Positions 1-9,426 are shown, counted from the stretch's first letter. The stretch: 64,000 nt of DNA from Streptomyces sp. JB150 (GCF_011193355.1 NZ_CP049780.1:6237798-6301797); one strand, 5' to 3'. The notes: generated by a model from the sequence alone, not told the origin. Program-made: numbers and translations.

Positions 1-139
1 CGGCCCCGGCGCCCGGACCGGCCCGAACTACGGCCTGGTGCGCGAGCAGAAGAACCCCAAGCCGACCCAGCACGTCGTCGTGAACTTCGGCAATCCGACG
101 TATCCGATGGTGTACGTCGTCTCGCGCACCACTCCCTGA
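1..139 (+). CDS. C-terminal end of an unidentified protein (5' end outside window)
   Basis: An open frame runs in from the left edge and ends at a TGA at 137-139, giving about 45 residues that close with the segment PTYPMVYVVSRTTP. Codon use is strongly G/C at third positions, so it looks coding. The tail contains alternating hydrophobic residues typical of a beta-strand-rich, possibly secreted protein, but there is no diagnostic motif and I do not recognise it. The following 170 bases are a C-rich, low-complexity spacer (imperfect repeats of 'ggcccc' and 'gctccg') before the promoter of the SNF2 gene. Confidence 0.5.
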   Translation, partial: GPGARTGPNYGLVREQKNPKPTQHVVVNFGNPTYPMVYVVSRTTP

Positions 140-248
140 CGCAGCGGCCCCTGCCCTGGCCTGGCCCCGCTCCGACCCCGCTTCGGCCCCGTCCCGGCCC
201 GGCTTCGGCTCCGCTCCGGCCCGGCCCCGGACGGCCGCCGGGGCCGAC

Positions 249-270
249 TGTCAGACCCGGCCCGTAGAGT
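249..270 (+). promoter_or_regulatory. Candidate PafBC-type (RecA-independent DNA damage) promoter of the SNF2/SWIM operon
   Basis: TGTCAGAC at 249-256 is followed after exactly eight bases by TAGAGT at 265-270, the layout of the mycobacterial RecA-NDp element (TTGTCRGTG-N8-TAnnnT) bound by PafBC. The core TGTCAG and the -10 TAnnnT match; the flanking positions of the -35 half deviate (CTGTCAGAC). The ATG at 316 lies about 46 bases past the -10. The same 15-mer (245-259) recurs at 56735-56749. Assignment to PafBC is inference. Confidence 0.5.
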
Positions 271-315
271 CGAAGACGACTGATCGACGCGCACGGGCGG
301 GAGGTGACCAGACGT

Positions 316-3237
316 ATGCGCGACACGGCGACAGCCCCGGCGACCGCCGCGGCGGTGGGACCGGGACCCGGGGCCGGACAGGCCGGCGCGCGGGTGCCCG
401 CCGGGCTCGCGGCCGTCTTCCTTCCCGCCCCGCTGCCGCGCGACGGCCGGATCGTCCTCTGGGACCCCGACGGCGGCACCCCGGCCGCCCTGCCCGCCGC
501 CGAACCCACCGAGCTGACGGTCGTACGCCGCCACGGCTCCTCGGTGCGACGCCGCACGACGCCCGCGCTGAGCGTCCCCCTCGATGCCGCCCTGCCGCTG
601 CTGGTCCACGCCCGGCACGACCCCGCCGCCCACCCCGCCACCGCCTGCTGGGGAGCGGCCGCCCTGCACGCCCTGCGGCTCACCGCGCGCGGCCGCCTCC
701 TGCCCGGACTCACCCCCACCGGCCACGACGCCTGGCGGGCCGGCCCGCTCGACCCCGACGACCTGGCCCACCTGCGCGCCATCGCCGCCGCCCTGCCGTA
801 CGAGGGACACGCGGTGCCGCTGCCCGGCCCCGGCCCGCTCCGGCTGCCCGAGCCGGAAGCGCTGCTGCGCGCCTTCCTGGACGCCGTCGCCGACACCCTG
901 CCCCGCACCCCCGCCGCACCGCACACCGCCGGACGCCCCTTCGCCGACCGCCGCCCGCAGCACCTGCCCGACGCCCACGACTGGGCCGCCGAGGTCGCCG
1001 CCGGCATGGACGCGGGCGTGCGGATCTCCCTCCGCCTCGACCTGTCGGCGTACGACCTGTTCGACACCGGACAGGACACCCCGGCGCAGGACGGCGCGAG
1101 CGGCACCGACGGCGCGCACGGGGCCCGGCTGCGCCGCGCGGGCGCCGCGATCGTCCAGGTGCACAGCCTCGCCGACCCCACCCTCGTCACCGACGCCGCG
1201 GCCCTGTGGGCGGGCGGGGCGGACACCGCGTTCGGGCCCCGCGCGCGGGTCGACGCCGCCCTCGCCGTCCGCCGCGCCGCCCGCGTCTGGCCCCCGCTCG
1301 ACCGGCTCGCCGACCAGGACGTGCCCGACGTGCTCGCCCTCTCCGAGGAGGAGCTGGGCGACCTGCTCGGCGTCGCCGCCGCCCGCCTGGCCGCCGCCGG
1401 AGTCGCCGTCCACTGGCCGCGCGACCTCGCCCGCGACCTCACCGCCGCCGCCGTGGTGCGCCCCGCGCCGGGCTCCGCGACCGACGGCACCGGCTTCTTC
1501 GAGAGCGAGGAACTGCTCCAGTTCCGCTGGCAGCTCGCCCTCGGCGGGGAACCGCTCAGCGAGGCCGAGATGGACGCCCTCGCCGAGGCCCACCGCCCCG
1601 TCGTCCGGCTGCGCGACCAGTGGGTGCTCGTCGACCCCGCCCTCGTCCGCAAGGCCCGCAAACGCGAACTGGGCCTGCTCGACCCGGTCGACGCGCTGTC
1701 CGTCGCCCTCACCGGCACCGCGGAGGTCGACGGCGAGACCGTCGAGGCGGTCCCGGCCGGGGCGCTCGCCGCGCTGCGCGACCGCCTGACCGCCGGCATC
1801 CGCCCCGCCGAACCCCCCGCCGGCCTGCACGCCACGCTCCGCGACTACCAGCTGCGCGGCCTGGCCTGGCTCGACCTCATGACCTCCCTCGGCCTCGGCG
1901 GCTGCCTCGCCGACGACATGGGCCTCGGCAAGACCATCACCGTCATCGCCCTGCACCTCAAGCGGGCCCGACCCGAACCGACCCTCGTGGTCTGCCCCGC
2001 CTCCCTGCTCGGCAACTGGCAGCGGGAGATCGAACGGTTCGCCCCGGGCGTCCCCGTCCGCCGCTACCACGGCGCCGGCCGCACCCTCGACGACCTCGAC
2101 GGCGGCTTCGTCCTCACCACCTACGGCACCATGCGCTCCGCGGCGCCCGTCCTCGCCGCCCACCCCTGGGGCATGGTCGTCGCCGACGAGGCCCAGCACG
2201 TGAAGAACCCGTACTCGGCCACCGCCAAGGCCCTGCGCACGATCCCCACGCCCGCGCGCGTGGCCCTCACCGGCACACCGGTCGAGAACAACCTCTCCGA
2301 GCTGTGGGCCCTGCTGGACTGGACGACTCCCGGCCTCCTCGGTCCCCTCAAGTCCTTCCGCGCCCGGCACGCCCGCGCCGTGGAGAACGGCGAGGACCAG
2401 GAGGCGGTGACCCGGCTGGCCCGCCTCGTCCGGCCCTTCCTGCTGCGCCGCAAGAAGTCGGACCCGGGCATCGTCCCCGAGCTGCCGCCCAAGACGGAGA
2501 CCGACCACCCCGTCCCCCTCACCCGCGAGCAGGCCGCGCTGTACGAGGCGGTGGTGCGCGAGTCGCTGCTCGCCATCGAGACGGCGGAGGGCATGGCCCG
2601 CCGGGGCCTGGTCCTGAAGCTCCTCACCTCGTTGAAGCAGATCTGCGACCACCCCGCGCTGTACCTGAAGGAGGAACCCGCGCGGGCCGGCACCGACCGC
2701 CTCGCCGCCCGCTCCGGCAAGCTCGCCCTGCTCGACGAGCTGCTGGACACCCTCCTCGCCGAGGACGGCTCGGCGCTGGTCTTCACCCAGTACGTGGGCA
2801 TGGCCCGCCTCATCACCGCCCACCTCGCCGGCCGCGCGGTCCCCGTCGACCTCCTGCACGGCGGCACACCGGTGCCCGAGCGGGAGCGGATGGTCGACCG
2901 CTTCCAGAGCGGGGCCACCCCCGTCCTCGTCCTCTCCCTCAAGGCCGCCGGCACGGGCCTCAACCTCACCCGCGCGGGCCATGTCGTCCACTTCGACCGC
3001 TGGTGGAACCCGGCCGTCGAGGAACAGGCCACCGACCGCGCGTACCGCATCGGCCAGACCCAGCCCGTCCAGGTCCACCGGCTCGTCACCGAGGGCACGG
3101 TCGAGGACCGCATCGCCGAGATGCTGGCCGCCAAGCGCGCCCTCGCCGACGCCATCCTCGGCTCCGGCGAGGCCGCCCTCACCGAACTGACCGACCGGGA
3201 GCTGTCCGACCTGGTGTCCCTGCGGAGGACGTCATGA
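316..3237 (+). CDS. SNF2-family DEAD/DEAH-box helicase
   Basis: A protein of 973 residues, probably an ATP-dependent DNA translocase that remodels or repairs protein-DNA complexes. The N-terminal half is the variable bacterial SNF2-associated region; the C-terminal half carries a complete ATPase core: the Walker A motif DDMGLGKT near residues 533-540, the Walker B box DEAQ near 624, 'TGTPVENNLSELW' (motif III region), and the C-terminal motif 'QATDRAYRIGQ' near 905-915. The ATG at 316 is preferred because GGGAGGTGACC lies just upstream; an in-frame GTG at 304 sits inside that ribosome site. The stop overlaps the start of the SWIM protein gene (ATGA), so the two are translationally coupled; this SNF2/SWIM pairing is common in streptomycetes. 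A DNA-damage type promoter precedes it. Confidence 0.93.
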   Translation: MRDTATAPATAAAVGPGPGAGQAGARVPAGLAAVFLPAPLPRDGRIVLWDPDGGTPAALPAAEPTELTVVRRHGSSVRRRTTPALSVPLDAALPLLVHARHDPAAHPATACWGAAALHALRLTARGRLLPGLTPTGHDAWRAGPLDPDDLAHLRAIAAALPYEGHAVPLPGPGPLRLPEPEALLRAFLDAVADTLPRTPAAPHTAGRPFADRRPQHLPDAHDWAAEVAAGMDAGVRISLRLDLSAYDLFDTGQDTPAQDGASGTDGAHGARLRRAGAAIVQVHSLADPTLVTDAAALWAGGADTAFGPRARVDAALAVRRAARVWPPLDRLADQDVPDVLALSEEELGDLLGVAAARLAAAGVAVHWPRDLARDLTAAAVVRPAPGSATDGTGFFESEELLQFRWQLALGGEPLSEAEMDALAEAHRPVVRLRDQWVLVDPALVRKARKRELGLLDPVDALSVALTGTAEVDGETVEAVPAGALAALRDRLTAGIRPAEPPAGLHATLRDYQLRGLAWLDLMTSLGLGGCLADDMGLGKTITVIALHLKRARPEPTLVVCPASLLGNWQREIERFAPGVPVRRYHGAGRTLDDLDGGFVLTTYGTMRSAAPVLAAHPWGMVVADEAQHVKNPYSATAKALRTIPTPARVALTGTPVENNLSELWALLDWTTPGLLGPLKSFRARHARAVENGEDQEAVTRLARLVRPFLLRRKKSDPGIVPELPPKTETDHPVPLTREQAALYEAVVRESLLAIETAEGMARRGLVLKLLTSLKQICDHPALYLKEEPARAGTDRLAARSGKLALLDELLDTLLAEDGSALVFTQYVGMARLITAHLAGRAVPVDLLHGGTPVPERERMVDRFQSGATPVLVLSLKAAGTGLNLTRAGHVVHFDRWWNPAVEEQATDRAYRIGQTQPVQVHRLVTEGTVEDRIAEMLAAKRALADAILGSGEAALTELTDRELSDLVSLRRTS

Positions 3238-5480
3238 GCGAGACACCACAGGACCGGTACACCGATCCGACGGGCGCCGAACGGGAACCCCAGAAGGACA
3301 CCGGGGCCGGTCAGGTACGCGCCGAGCGCCCCGGAGACGCGGCCCGCCGCGCCCTGCGGGCCGCGCGGGCGGCACACGAGGCGGAAGAGGCGCGCCGCTC
3401 CTCGGAGTCCCCGCAGACCCGTGCCCCTCGTCCGGGTGACGCCGCACGCGCGGCACTGCGCCGGGCGGTCGGGACTCGGCGCAGTGCGGGGGAGCCGTTG
3501 GACGACGAGACGTCGGGGACCGACGCGCCGGCGCACACCACGGACACGGGCGCTCCCGACGTGCCCAACACTCCCGGCTCCACGGCCACGTCCGCCGCCG
3601 GAAACACCACGGACTCCGCGCGCGAGGAGAGTGCGGCGGACGCCGCGTCCCCCCGCCCGAGCGGGCCGGAGACACCCCGCCCCGCCGACGTGGCCCGTGA
3701 CGCGCTGCGCGCCGCCCGCCGGGAGCAGGAGCGGGAACGCGCACGCGCGGCGGCCGCACGTGAGGCCGCCCGCGCGTCCCGCGCGGACGCGGGCACCCGG
3801 CCGAGCCGTCCGGCACCCTCTCCGGGAGCCGCGGCGACGAGGGAGATGGCGGCCTTCCTGGCGAACGCCTTCAGGTTGCCGGCGGGCACGGACGACCGGG
3901 CGGCGACGGACGACACCGCCCCGCCGCGGGAGGAGGAGCCCGCCCAGCCTGCTCAGTCCGCTGCGTCCGCTCAGTCCTCGTCGGGCGAGGACACACCGGA
4001 GGCCGGCGCCCGCCCCACGGCGTCCGCACTCCCTGCGGCCTCGCCGGGCCCCACGGCCTCCGTGCGCCCTCCTGCCTCCGGGAGCCCCATGGCCTCCGCG
4101 GGCCCCACGGCCCCCGTGCGCCCTCCGGCGTCCGCACACCCTCCGGCCTCGCCCCACCCCCTGGCCGCCGCACACCCCCCGGCCGCCTCCCCCCGCCCCA
4201 CCGACTCCCGCCCCTTGGCCTCCCCACACCGCGACAGCGACCTGCGCCGCACCTTCCCCGCCTTCCCGGCACGCCCCTCCGGGGACGGCGCCCGGTTCGC
4301 GGAGACCTGGTGGGGCAACGCGTGGATCACCGCGCTGGAGGAGGGCGCGCTGGACGCCAACCGACTCGCGCGCGGCCGGGGTTACGCCCAGCAGGGGCAC
4401 GTCGACGCCATCACGGTGACGCCCGGCCTGGTCCTCGCCTACGTCCACGGCAGCCGCCCCCGGCCGTACCGGGTGCAGATCCGGCTGCGCACCCTGGACG
4501 ACGCCGACTGGGAGCGGTTCCTGGACGCCGCCGCGGACCGTCCCGGTCACATCGCCGCGCTGCTGGACAAGGAGATGCCGCACGCCCTCGCGGAGGGCGA
4601 CGTCCCGCTGCTGCCCGGCCCCGGCGACCTGGAGCCCCGGTGCAGCTGCCCCGACCGCGGCCACCCCTGCAAGCACGCCGCCGCCCTGTGCTACCAGACC
4701 GCCCGGCTGCTCGACGCCGACCCCTTCGTCCTGCTCCTGCTGCGCGGCCGGGGCGAACGCGAACTGCTCGACGCGCTCTCCCGGCTGAACGCCACGCGCG
4801 CGGCCCGCGCCGCCCGGGAGCGCGACCCGGCGCCCCTGCCCGGCGTCCGCGCGACCGACGCCCTGGCCCCGCGCCCCCTGCCTCCGCTGCCCCCGCCGCT
4901 GCCGGTCCCCGCCCATCCCGAGCAGCCCCCGGCCTATCCGGCGGCGCCCGGCGGCCCCGACCCGCTCGCGCTGGACCAGCTCGCCACCGACGCCGCCGCC
5001 CGCGCCCACACCCTGCTCACCACGGGCCGGGACCCGGTCGCGGAGCTGACGCTGTGGCAGGACGCGGTACGGCTGGCCGCCGCCCGCCCCGGCGCCGGCC
5101 TGACCGCCGCCACCCGAGGCCTGTACGCGTCCCTCGCCGCCGCCGCGGGCCGCACCCCCGCCGAGCTGACGCGCGCGGTCGCGGCCTGGCGGCAGGGCGG
5201 CCCGGACGGTCTCGCCGCGCTGGAGGAACCCTGGGACCCGCCGGCCGGCCGCTTCGACCGCGCCCGCCCGCTGCTCCTCGCCGCCGACCTGCCCGCCTTC
5301 CGCCCCTGGCGCAACCGTCTCACCCACCCGCGCGGCCACATCCAGCTCCGCCTCGGCCGCGACGGCCTGTGGTACGCGTACGAGTCGGAACCGGGCGCGG
5401 ACGACTGGTGGCCGAGAGGCACCCCGGACCCCGACCCGGTAGGCGCGCTCACCGGCCTGGGCGCCCCCGCCGACCCCTGA
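3234..5480 (+). CDS. SWIM zinc-finger domain protein
   Basis: A protein of 748 residues overlapping the SNF2 gene by four bases. The signature CSCPDRGHPCKH at about residues 470-482 is a CxC...CxH SWIM zinc finger, a fold found in partners of SWI/SNF ATPases and in DNA-binding proteins. The first 340 residues are low-complexity: Arg/Ala/Glu-rich predicted helix, then a Pro/Ala/Ser tract with imperfect repeats (for example 'RPPASxxPxASxGPTA' around nucleotides 4010-4240). The conserved portion starts near 'FAETWWGNAWITALEEG' (nucleotide 4294), a hallmark of this family. The coupled context indicates it acts with the upstream SNF2 helicase, perhaps as DNA-binding subunit. Confidence 0.9.
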   Translation: MSETPQDRYTDPTGAEREPQKDTGAGQVRAERPGDAARRALRAARAAHEAEEARRSSESPQTRAPRPGDAARAALRRAVGTRRSAGEPLDDETSGTDAPAHTTDTGAPDVPNTPGSTATSAAGNTTDSAREESAADAASPRPSGPETPRPADVARDALRAARREQERERARAAAAREAARASRADAGTRPSRPAPSPGAAATREMAAFLANAFRLPAGTDDRAATDDTAPPREEEPAQPAQSAASAQSSSGEDTPEAGARPTASALPAASPGPTASVRPPASGSPMASAGPTAPVRPPASAHPPASPHPLAAAHPPAASPRPTDSRPLASPHRDSDLRRTFPAFPARPSGDGARFAETWWGNAWITALEEGALDANRLARGRGYAQQGHVDAITVTPGLVLAYVHGSRPRPYRVQIRLRTLDDADWERFLDAAADRPGHIAALLDKEMPHALAEGDVPLLPGPGDLEPRCSCPDRGHPCKHAAALCYQTARLLDADPFVLLLLRGRGERELLDALSRLNATRAARAARERDPAPLPGVRATDALAPRPLPPLPPPLPVPAHPEQPPAYPAAPGGPDPLALDQLATDAAARAHTLLTTGRDPVAELTLWQDAVRLAAARPGAGLTAATRGLYASLAAAAGRTPAELTRAVAAWRQGGPDGLAALEEPWDPPAGRFDRARPLLLAADLPAFRPWRNRLTHPRGHIQLRLGRDGLWYAYESEPGADDWWPRGTPDPDPVGALTGLGAPADP

Positions 5481-5555
5481 CCGCACCGCCGGCCGGCGCG
5501 CGGCCCGGCGTCGACATCCCGTCGCGTCGCCCGGCCCGATCAAGAGAGGGACCCG

Positions 5556-6437
5556 ATGCCGTCCGAGACCACCCCTGCGCCGGACCCGTCCGCGCGGCAC
5601 TTCGGCGTGGCGGGCATGCGCCGCTTCACCGCCCCGGACACGTACGCCGCCGGGATCCCGGAGCCGACGCGGGAGCTCCTGGCCCGGACCGGTGTGCCGC
5701 TGCGCGTCGGCCCGTACTTCACCGCGGCCCGCGAGGACGACGCCCTGACGCTCGGCGGGTTCGCGGGCCGTCACGGCGTCACGGTCCCCGACGACATCGC
5801 CGGTGCGGTGCGCCTGGGCACCGACCGCCTGGGCCAGGTCTGCGTCGGTTCCGACGGAGCGGTACGGGCGCTGTTCCTCGGCCAGTTCGGCATGGACGAC
5901 CTGTACGTCAGCTCCGGCGTGGACGCCTTCAACCGGTCGCTCGCCGCACTCGACCGCCGTATGCCGGTCATCGCGGCGGCCGGGAGCCTGCCGGTCGCCG
6001 CTGCCGCCTTCCGGGAGCTGAACGCCGAACTGCGGTCCGTGGACCCGGCCGCGTTCGCGCACCGGGAGAGCTGGTGGCCGCGCGTCCTGGACGACGTCCG
6101 CCACACCCTCAACTTCCCGTTCTCCGCCGCCTTCGAGTACGTCGACGACGGCGGGCGCAAGCAGATCGCCACCGACGCGACCGGCCCCGGCCGCCCCCAC
6201 CCCGAGGAACTGGTCTGGGACCGGCTCGCCGCCCAGGGCGTCCGCCCCGAGCAGGTACGACGCGTGTACACGGAACTCCAGCCGTGCATGATGCCCGGCC
6301 ACTACTGCGCCGTCTGGCTCCAGCGGTACTTCCCCCACGCCGAGTTCACCCACAGCTTCGACTACGGCGACACCGCCGACTCCCGTGAGGAGGCCATGAA
6401 GGACCTGATCGCCCACGCCGCGCGGCAGCCGCGGTGA
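5556..6437 (+). CDS. SUKH-4-like domain fused to a nucleic acid/nucleotide deaminase-like domain
   Basis: A protein of 293 residues starting at an ATG behind GAGAGGGA. The N-terminal half resembles SUKH-4/Knr4-type immunity domains (segment with 'PEPTRELLARTGVPLRVGPYF', then a beta-rich stretch). The C-terminal 100 residues fit a zinc deaminase fold of the bacterial toxin type: an HxE pair at His215-Glu217 and, 26 residues on, Pro243-Cys244 with Cys251, that is the HxE...PC...C zinc/catalytic layout with C-x6-C spacing. SUKH proteins are normally immunity factors and such deaminases normally toxins, so one chain carrying both is noteworthy. No signal peptide. It stands alone downstream of the SNF2/SWIM operon (75-base gap). 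The deaminase activity and any target are inferred. Confidence 0.7.
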   Translation: MPSETTPAPDPSARHFGVAGMRRFTAPDTYAAGIPEPTRELLARTGVPLRVGPYFTAAREDDALTLGGFAGRHGVTVPDDIAGAVRLGTDRLGQVCVGSDGAVRALFLGQFGMDDLYVSSGVDAFNRSLAALDRRMPVIAAAGSLPVAAAAFRELNAELRSVDPAAFAHRESWWPRVLDDVRHTLNFPFSAAFEYVDDGGRKQIATDATGPGRPHPEELVWDRLAAQGVRPEQVRRVYTELQPCMMPGHYCAVWLQRYFPHAEFTHSFDYGDTADSREEAMKDLIAHAARQPR

Positions 6438-6499
6438 CCGCGCCCGCACCGGCGTGAGGTGACCGTGCGCCCGCCCGCGGCGGCGCGGGCGCCGAGTCG

Positions 6500-7674
6500 T
6501 CAGGCCGCCTGGACGGTGACGGTGCACAGGCGCTTGGTGGCCCGGGTCAGGGCCACGTACAAGTCCCTCTCACCGCCGGGTCGGGCCGCGACGATCTCGT
6601 CGGGGTCGATGACCACGACTCCGTCGAACTCCAGCCCGCGCGCTTCGGACGCCGGCACGATGCGCGCCCGCTCCGCGATGCCCTGCGCCGTCAGCTCGCT
6701 CACCCTGCCGTCCGCGCAGATCACGCCCAGCAGCTCGCCCGGGTGCGCGGCGCTCTGGGCGCGCAGTTCCCGGTCGACGGCGGCGACCAGCCCGTCCGCG
6801 GGTGCGGTCACGGTGCGGGGGCTCTCACCGCGGCGCAGGGACCGCGTGGGCACCTGTTCCGGGGCGATCCTCGCGAGCAGGTTCCGGACGCTCTTTAGGA
6901 TCTCCTGCGTGGTGCGGTAGCTGACGGTCAGGTTGTGCAGTCTGAACCGCGGTCCGACATGAGGGCTCAGGGCTTCCTTCCAGTCGCGTGCGGTCGTGAC
7001 CGGGCCTGCCTGGGCGAAGTCACCCACCAGCGTCATCGCCCTGGCCGGGCAGCGACGGACGATCATCCGCCACTGCACGGCGGTCAGTTCCTGCGCCTCG
7101 TCGACGACGACATGCCCGTACGTCCGCTCGGGAGTGCCGTCGACCAGACCCGCGGCCTCGTCCAGCAGCGGCACGTCGGCATCGGTCCACGGGTCGTCCG
7201 GTCCGCGCAGCAGAAGGGACCGCTCCTGCGCGGACAGGTGGGGCAGGTGCTCGGCGAGAGCGCCGGCGTCCGTCAGGAGCGCCGTCACCAGGTCACCGGG
7301 TACCAGCCGCGGCCAGAGCGCCTCGACCGCTCGGTCGAAACGTCCGCGCGCCAGTCGACGAGCAGCGGCAGGTCGTCCTCCTCCGTGTGCAGCCCGATCC
7401 GCCCGATGCGCAGGGCCATGCCGTCCGCCCAGTCGATCCGCCCGAAGACCAGCCCTTTCTCGGCGCCCTCCAGCCGGCTGATTTCCTTGGTCAGACGCTC
7501 GGTGGCGATTTCTCGCTCGTATGCCGCGTCGGGACTGTCCGCCGGGGCCTTCAGCACACCGGCCCGCTGTTCCCGTGCCTCGGAAAGCCGCTCCGTGAGC
7601 ACCTTGTACAGGCAGGACACATAAGCCTGCTCCGCCGCAACCGCACGCTCGGCGGGATCATTGATTGCCGACAC
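6500..7674 (-). pseudogene. helR: Broken HelR/UvrD-like helicase gene (rifamycin-resistance HelR family) with internal deletion
   Basis: The 5' part (GTG at 7674 behind GAAGGAG) encodes the HelR/HelD N-terminal coiled region: 'AEQAYVSCLYKVL', 'LVFGRIDW' and 'LPLLVDWRA'. Right after VDWRA (near 7342) the reading frame is lost. The 3' part, in another frame, resumes with 'FDRAVEALWPRLVPGDL' and continues through Walker B 'VVVDEAQELT', 'GDFAQAG', 'ARGLEFDGVVVIDPDEI' and 'LYVALTRATKRL' to the stop at 6500. The Walker A region and roughly 300-350 residues expected between these blocks are missing. The family is about 700-750 residues; here only about 390 codons remain in two frames. HelR proteins displace rifamycins from RNA polymerase, so the strain has lost this copy. 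Confidence 0.82.
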
Positions 7675-7838
7675 CAGGGCTCCTTCGATTTCGAGCCGTA
7701 CGGTCGACGTTCCCTGCCAATAATCCTTGACTTCTGTGGTGCAATTTGCCCCTGGCGTCCGGCGCACCATCGGTGACACCGCCCGGCGCACCCTCGTGAG
7801 CACCGCCCGCCGTGCCATCCGGGGCATCGCCCGGTCCA

Positions 7839-9170
7839 TCAGGCGGTGGAGCGGGGCTCGGGGCTGCGGGCCTCTGCGCGGTCCGGTTCCTGGGCCGGGG
7901 CCGGACTCGTCGTCTCCCCGGGCTGCCCCCCGGTCTTCTCCGCCGTCTCTTCCCCGGTCTTCCTTGCCGTGGACAAGGCGATCACCAGTACGGCCGTGGC
8001 GAAGAGGGCGATGACCATGATCCAGACCGCGCCGACGTGCATGGCGTGGACGAACGCGTGATCGGCAGCCTGCGCGAGTGCGGGCCGGTCGAGGGTGCCG
8101 GCGACGTGCCGGGCCTGTTCCGCGGAGATCCCGGCGGTGTCCCGGTAACCCTCCGGGACCTCGTTGAGCGAGGATTCGATCGCGCTCCGGCAGGCGATCG
8201 ACATGATCGTGTCGCCCACCGCGATGCCGATGACACTGCCGACCTGCCGGGCCGTGTTGGTGACGGCCGACCCGGCACCGGACCGCTCCAGCGGCAGGCT
8301 GCTGATCAGCGCCCCGGTCACGGGGGCCTTCACCATGCCGACGGACAGGCCCTGCGCCAGCAGCAGGATCTCGATCCAGACGAGGGGGGTGTCCAGTTCG
8401 AGGAAGCCGACCGCGCCGAAGCTGAACGCGGCCACGGCGAGCGCCGGCACCGCGACGGGGCGCAGCGACCACCGGGCGACCAGACGTGCGCCCAGGGCGC
8501 CCCCACGACAGCGCCGAGCGCGCTCGGAACGTTGGCGAGGCCGGCCTTCATCGGCGAGTAGCCCAGGGCGCCCTGCAGGTAGAAGGCGTTGTAGAAGGTG
8601 ACGGCGGCCACGCAGAAGAACAGCGGCGCCATGGACGCGTTGCCGGCGCCGAACATCCGCTGGGCGAGCATCCGGGGGTCGAAGCCGGGCTCCTTGGTCC
8701 TCGCTTCGACGAACACGAAACCGGCCAGCAGGACGAGTCCGGCCGCGATGGGTGCCCAGACGTCCGGACGGCTCCAGGCGCCCACCTGCCCCGCGCGGAT
8801 CAGGCCGTGGGTGAGCGCGGCGAGTCCGCTGATGGACAGCAGCATCCCGGAGGGGTTCAGCGGCCGCACCGTGGCGCTGCGGAAGTTGGGGACCAGCAGG
8901 ACGATCCCGGCCAGTGCCAGTACGACGATGGGGACGTTGACGAGGAAGACCGAGCCCCACCAGAAGTGGTCGAGCAGGACTCCCGCCAGCACCGGGCCCG
9001 CCGCCATGCCGACACCGGTGGACGTCGAGGAGATGGCGATGGCGGTCGCCCGCCCGGGGCCGGTGAAGGTCCACAGGAGGATGGCGAAGTTCGCGGGCAT
9101 GATCAGTGCGGCGCCGACGCCCATCACGGCCCGGGCGGCGATCAGCTGGCCCGCGTCACCGGCGTACGCC
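7839..9170 (-). pseudogene. Frameshifted, 5'-truncated DHA2-type MFS drug exporter
   Basis: Two frames together encode most of a 14-helix DHA2/EmrB-QacA exporter. The upstream frame holds 'GQLIAARAVMGVGAALIMP' (motif region after helix 3-4) through 'LGYSPMKAGLANVPSALGAVVGA'. Near 8496-8504 the frame shifts by one base and the rest ('LGARLVARW' ... 'RSGAGSAVTNTARQVGSVIGIAV') continues in the other frame to the stop at 7839. The 5' end is also missing: the first transmembrane helices are absent and the sequence beyond about 9170 is instead the antisense of a DEAD-box helicase scrap. It probably once formed an operon with the broken helR-like gene 165 bases downstream, a plausible resistance pair (inference). 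Confidence 0.8.
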
Positions 9171-9426
9171 GCCATCGAGCCGACCGTCACCAAGGTGCGC
9201 TCGGGCGAGGCGGAGCTGAGCCGGATCACCGGCGCCAAGACTCCCTCCGGGATCCCGCTCGACGGCGGGCCCGCCGTCCCCCGACCCGAACACCAACGTT
9301 CCCTTCCGCGGCCTCGGCACCAGCAAGGGCACCTCCCGCGGCGCCGGCGGCAAGTCCCGAAAGGCCGGCGAGGCCCGCAAGTTCGCCGACGCCCGCAAGG
9401 CCGCCCTCGTGCGTCGCAACGGCTGA
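9168..9426 (+). pseudogene. 3' remnant of a DEAD-box RNA helicase gene
   Basis: The plus strand reads 'EPTVTKVRSGEAELSRITGAKTP', which parallels the C-terminal region of the intact helicase at 11381 ('TQVRIGEEALHRITGAQVPSGIP'). Near 9290 the frame shifts by one and continues as 'FRGLGTSKGTSRGAGGKSRKAG' style basic Gly/Ser/Arg/Lys tail ending at a TGA at 9424. No ATPase core is present. It joins directly to the truncated end of the oppositely oriented MFS gene, marking a deletion or recombination junction at about 9168-9171. Confidence 0.6.

Noticed and set aside
28..3078. Minus-strand open frame of about 1000 codons opposite the SNF2 gene
   Set aside because: Antisense shadow of a GC-rich gene; composition is Gly/Val/Arg with no motifs and the plus strand encodes a complete helicase.
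2121..6527. Minus-strand open frame of about 1470 codons
   Set aside because: Spans three good plus-strand genes; product is low-complexity Arg/Gly/Val and has no family features.
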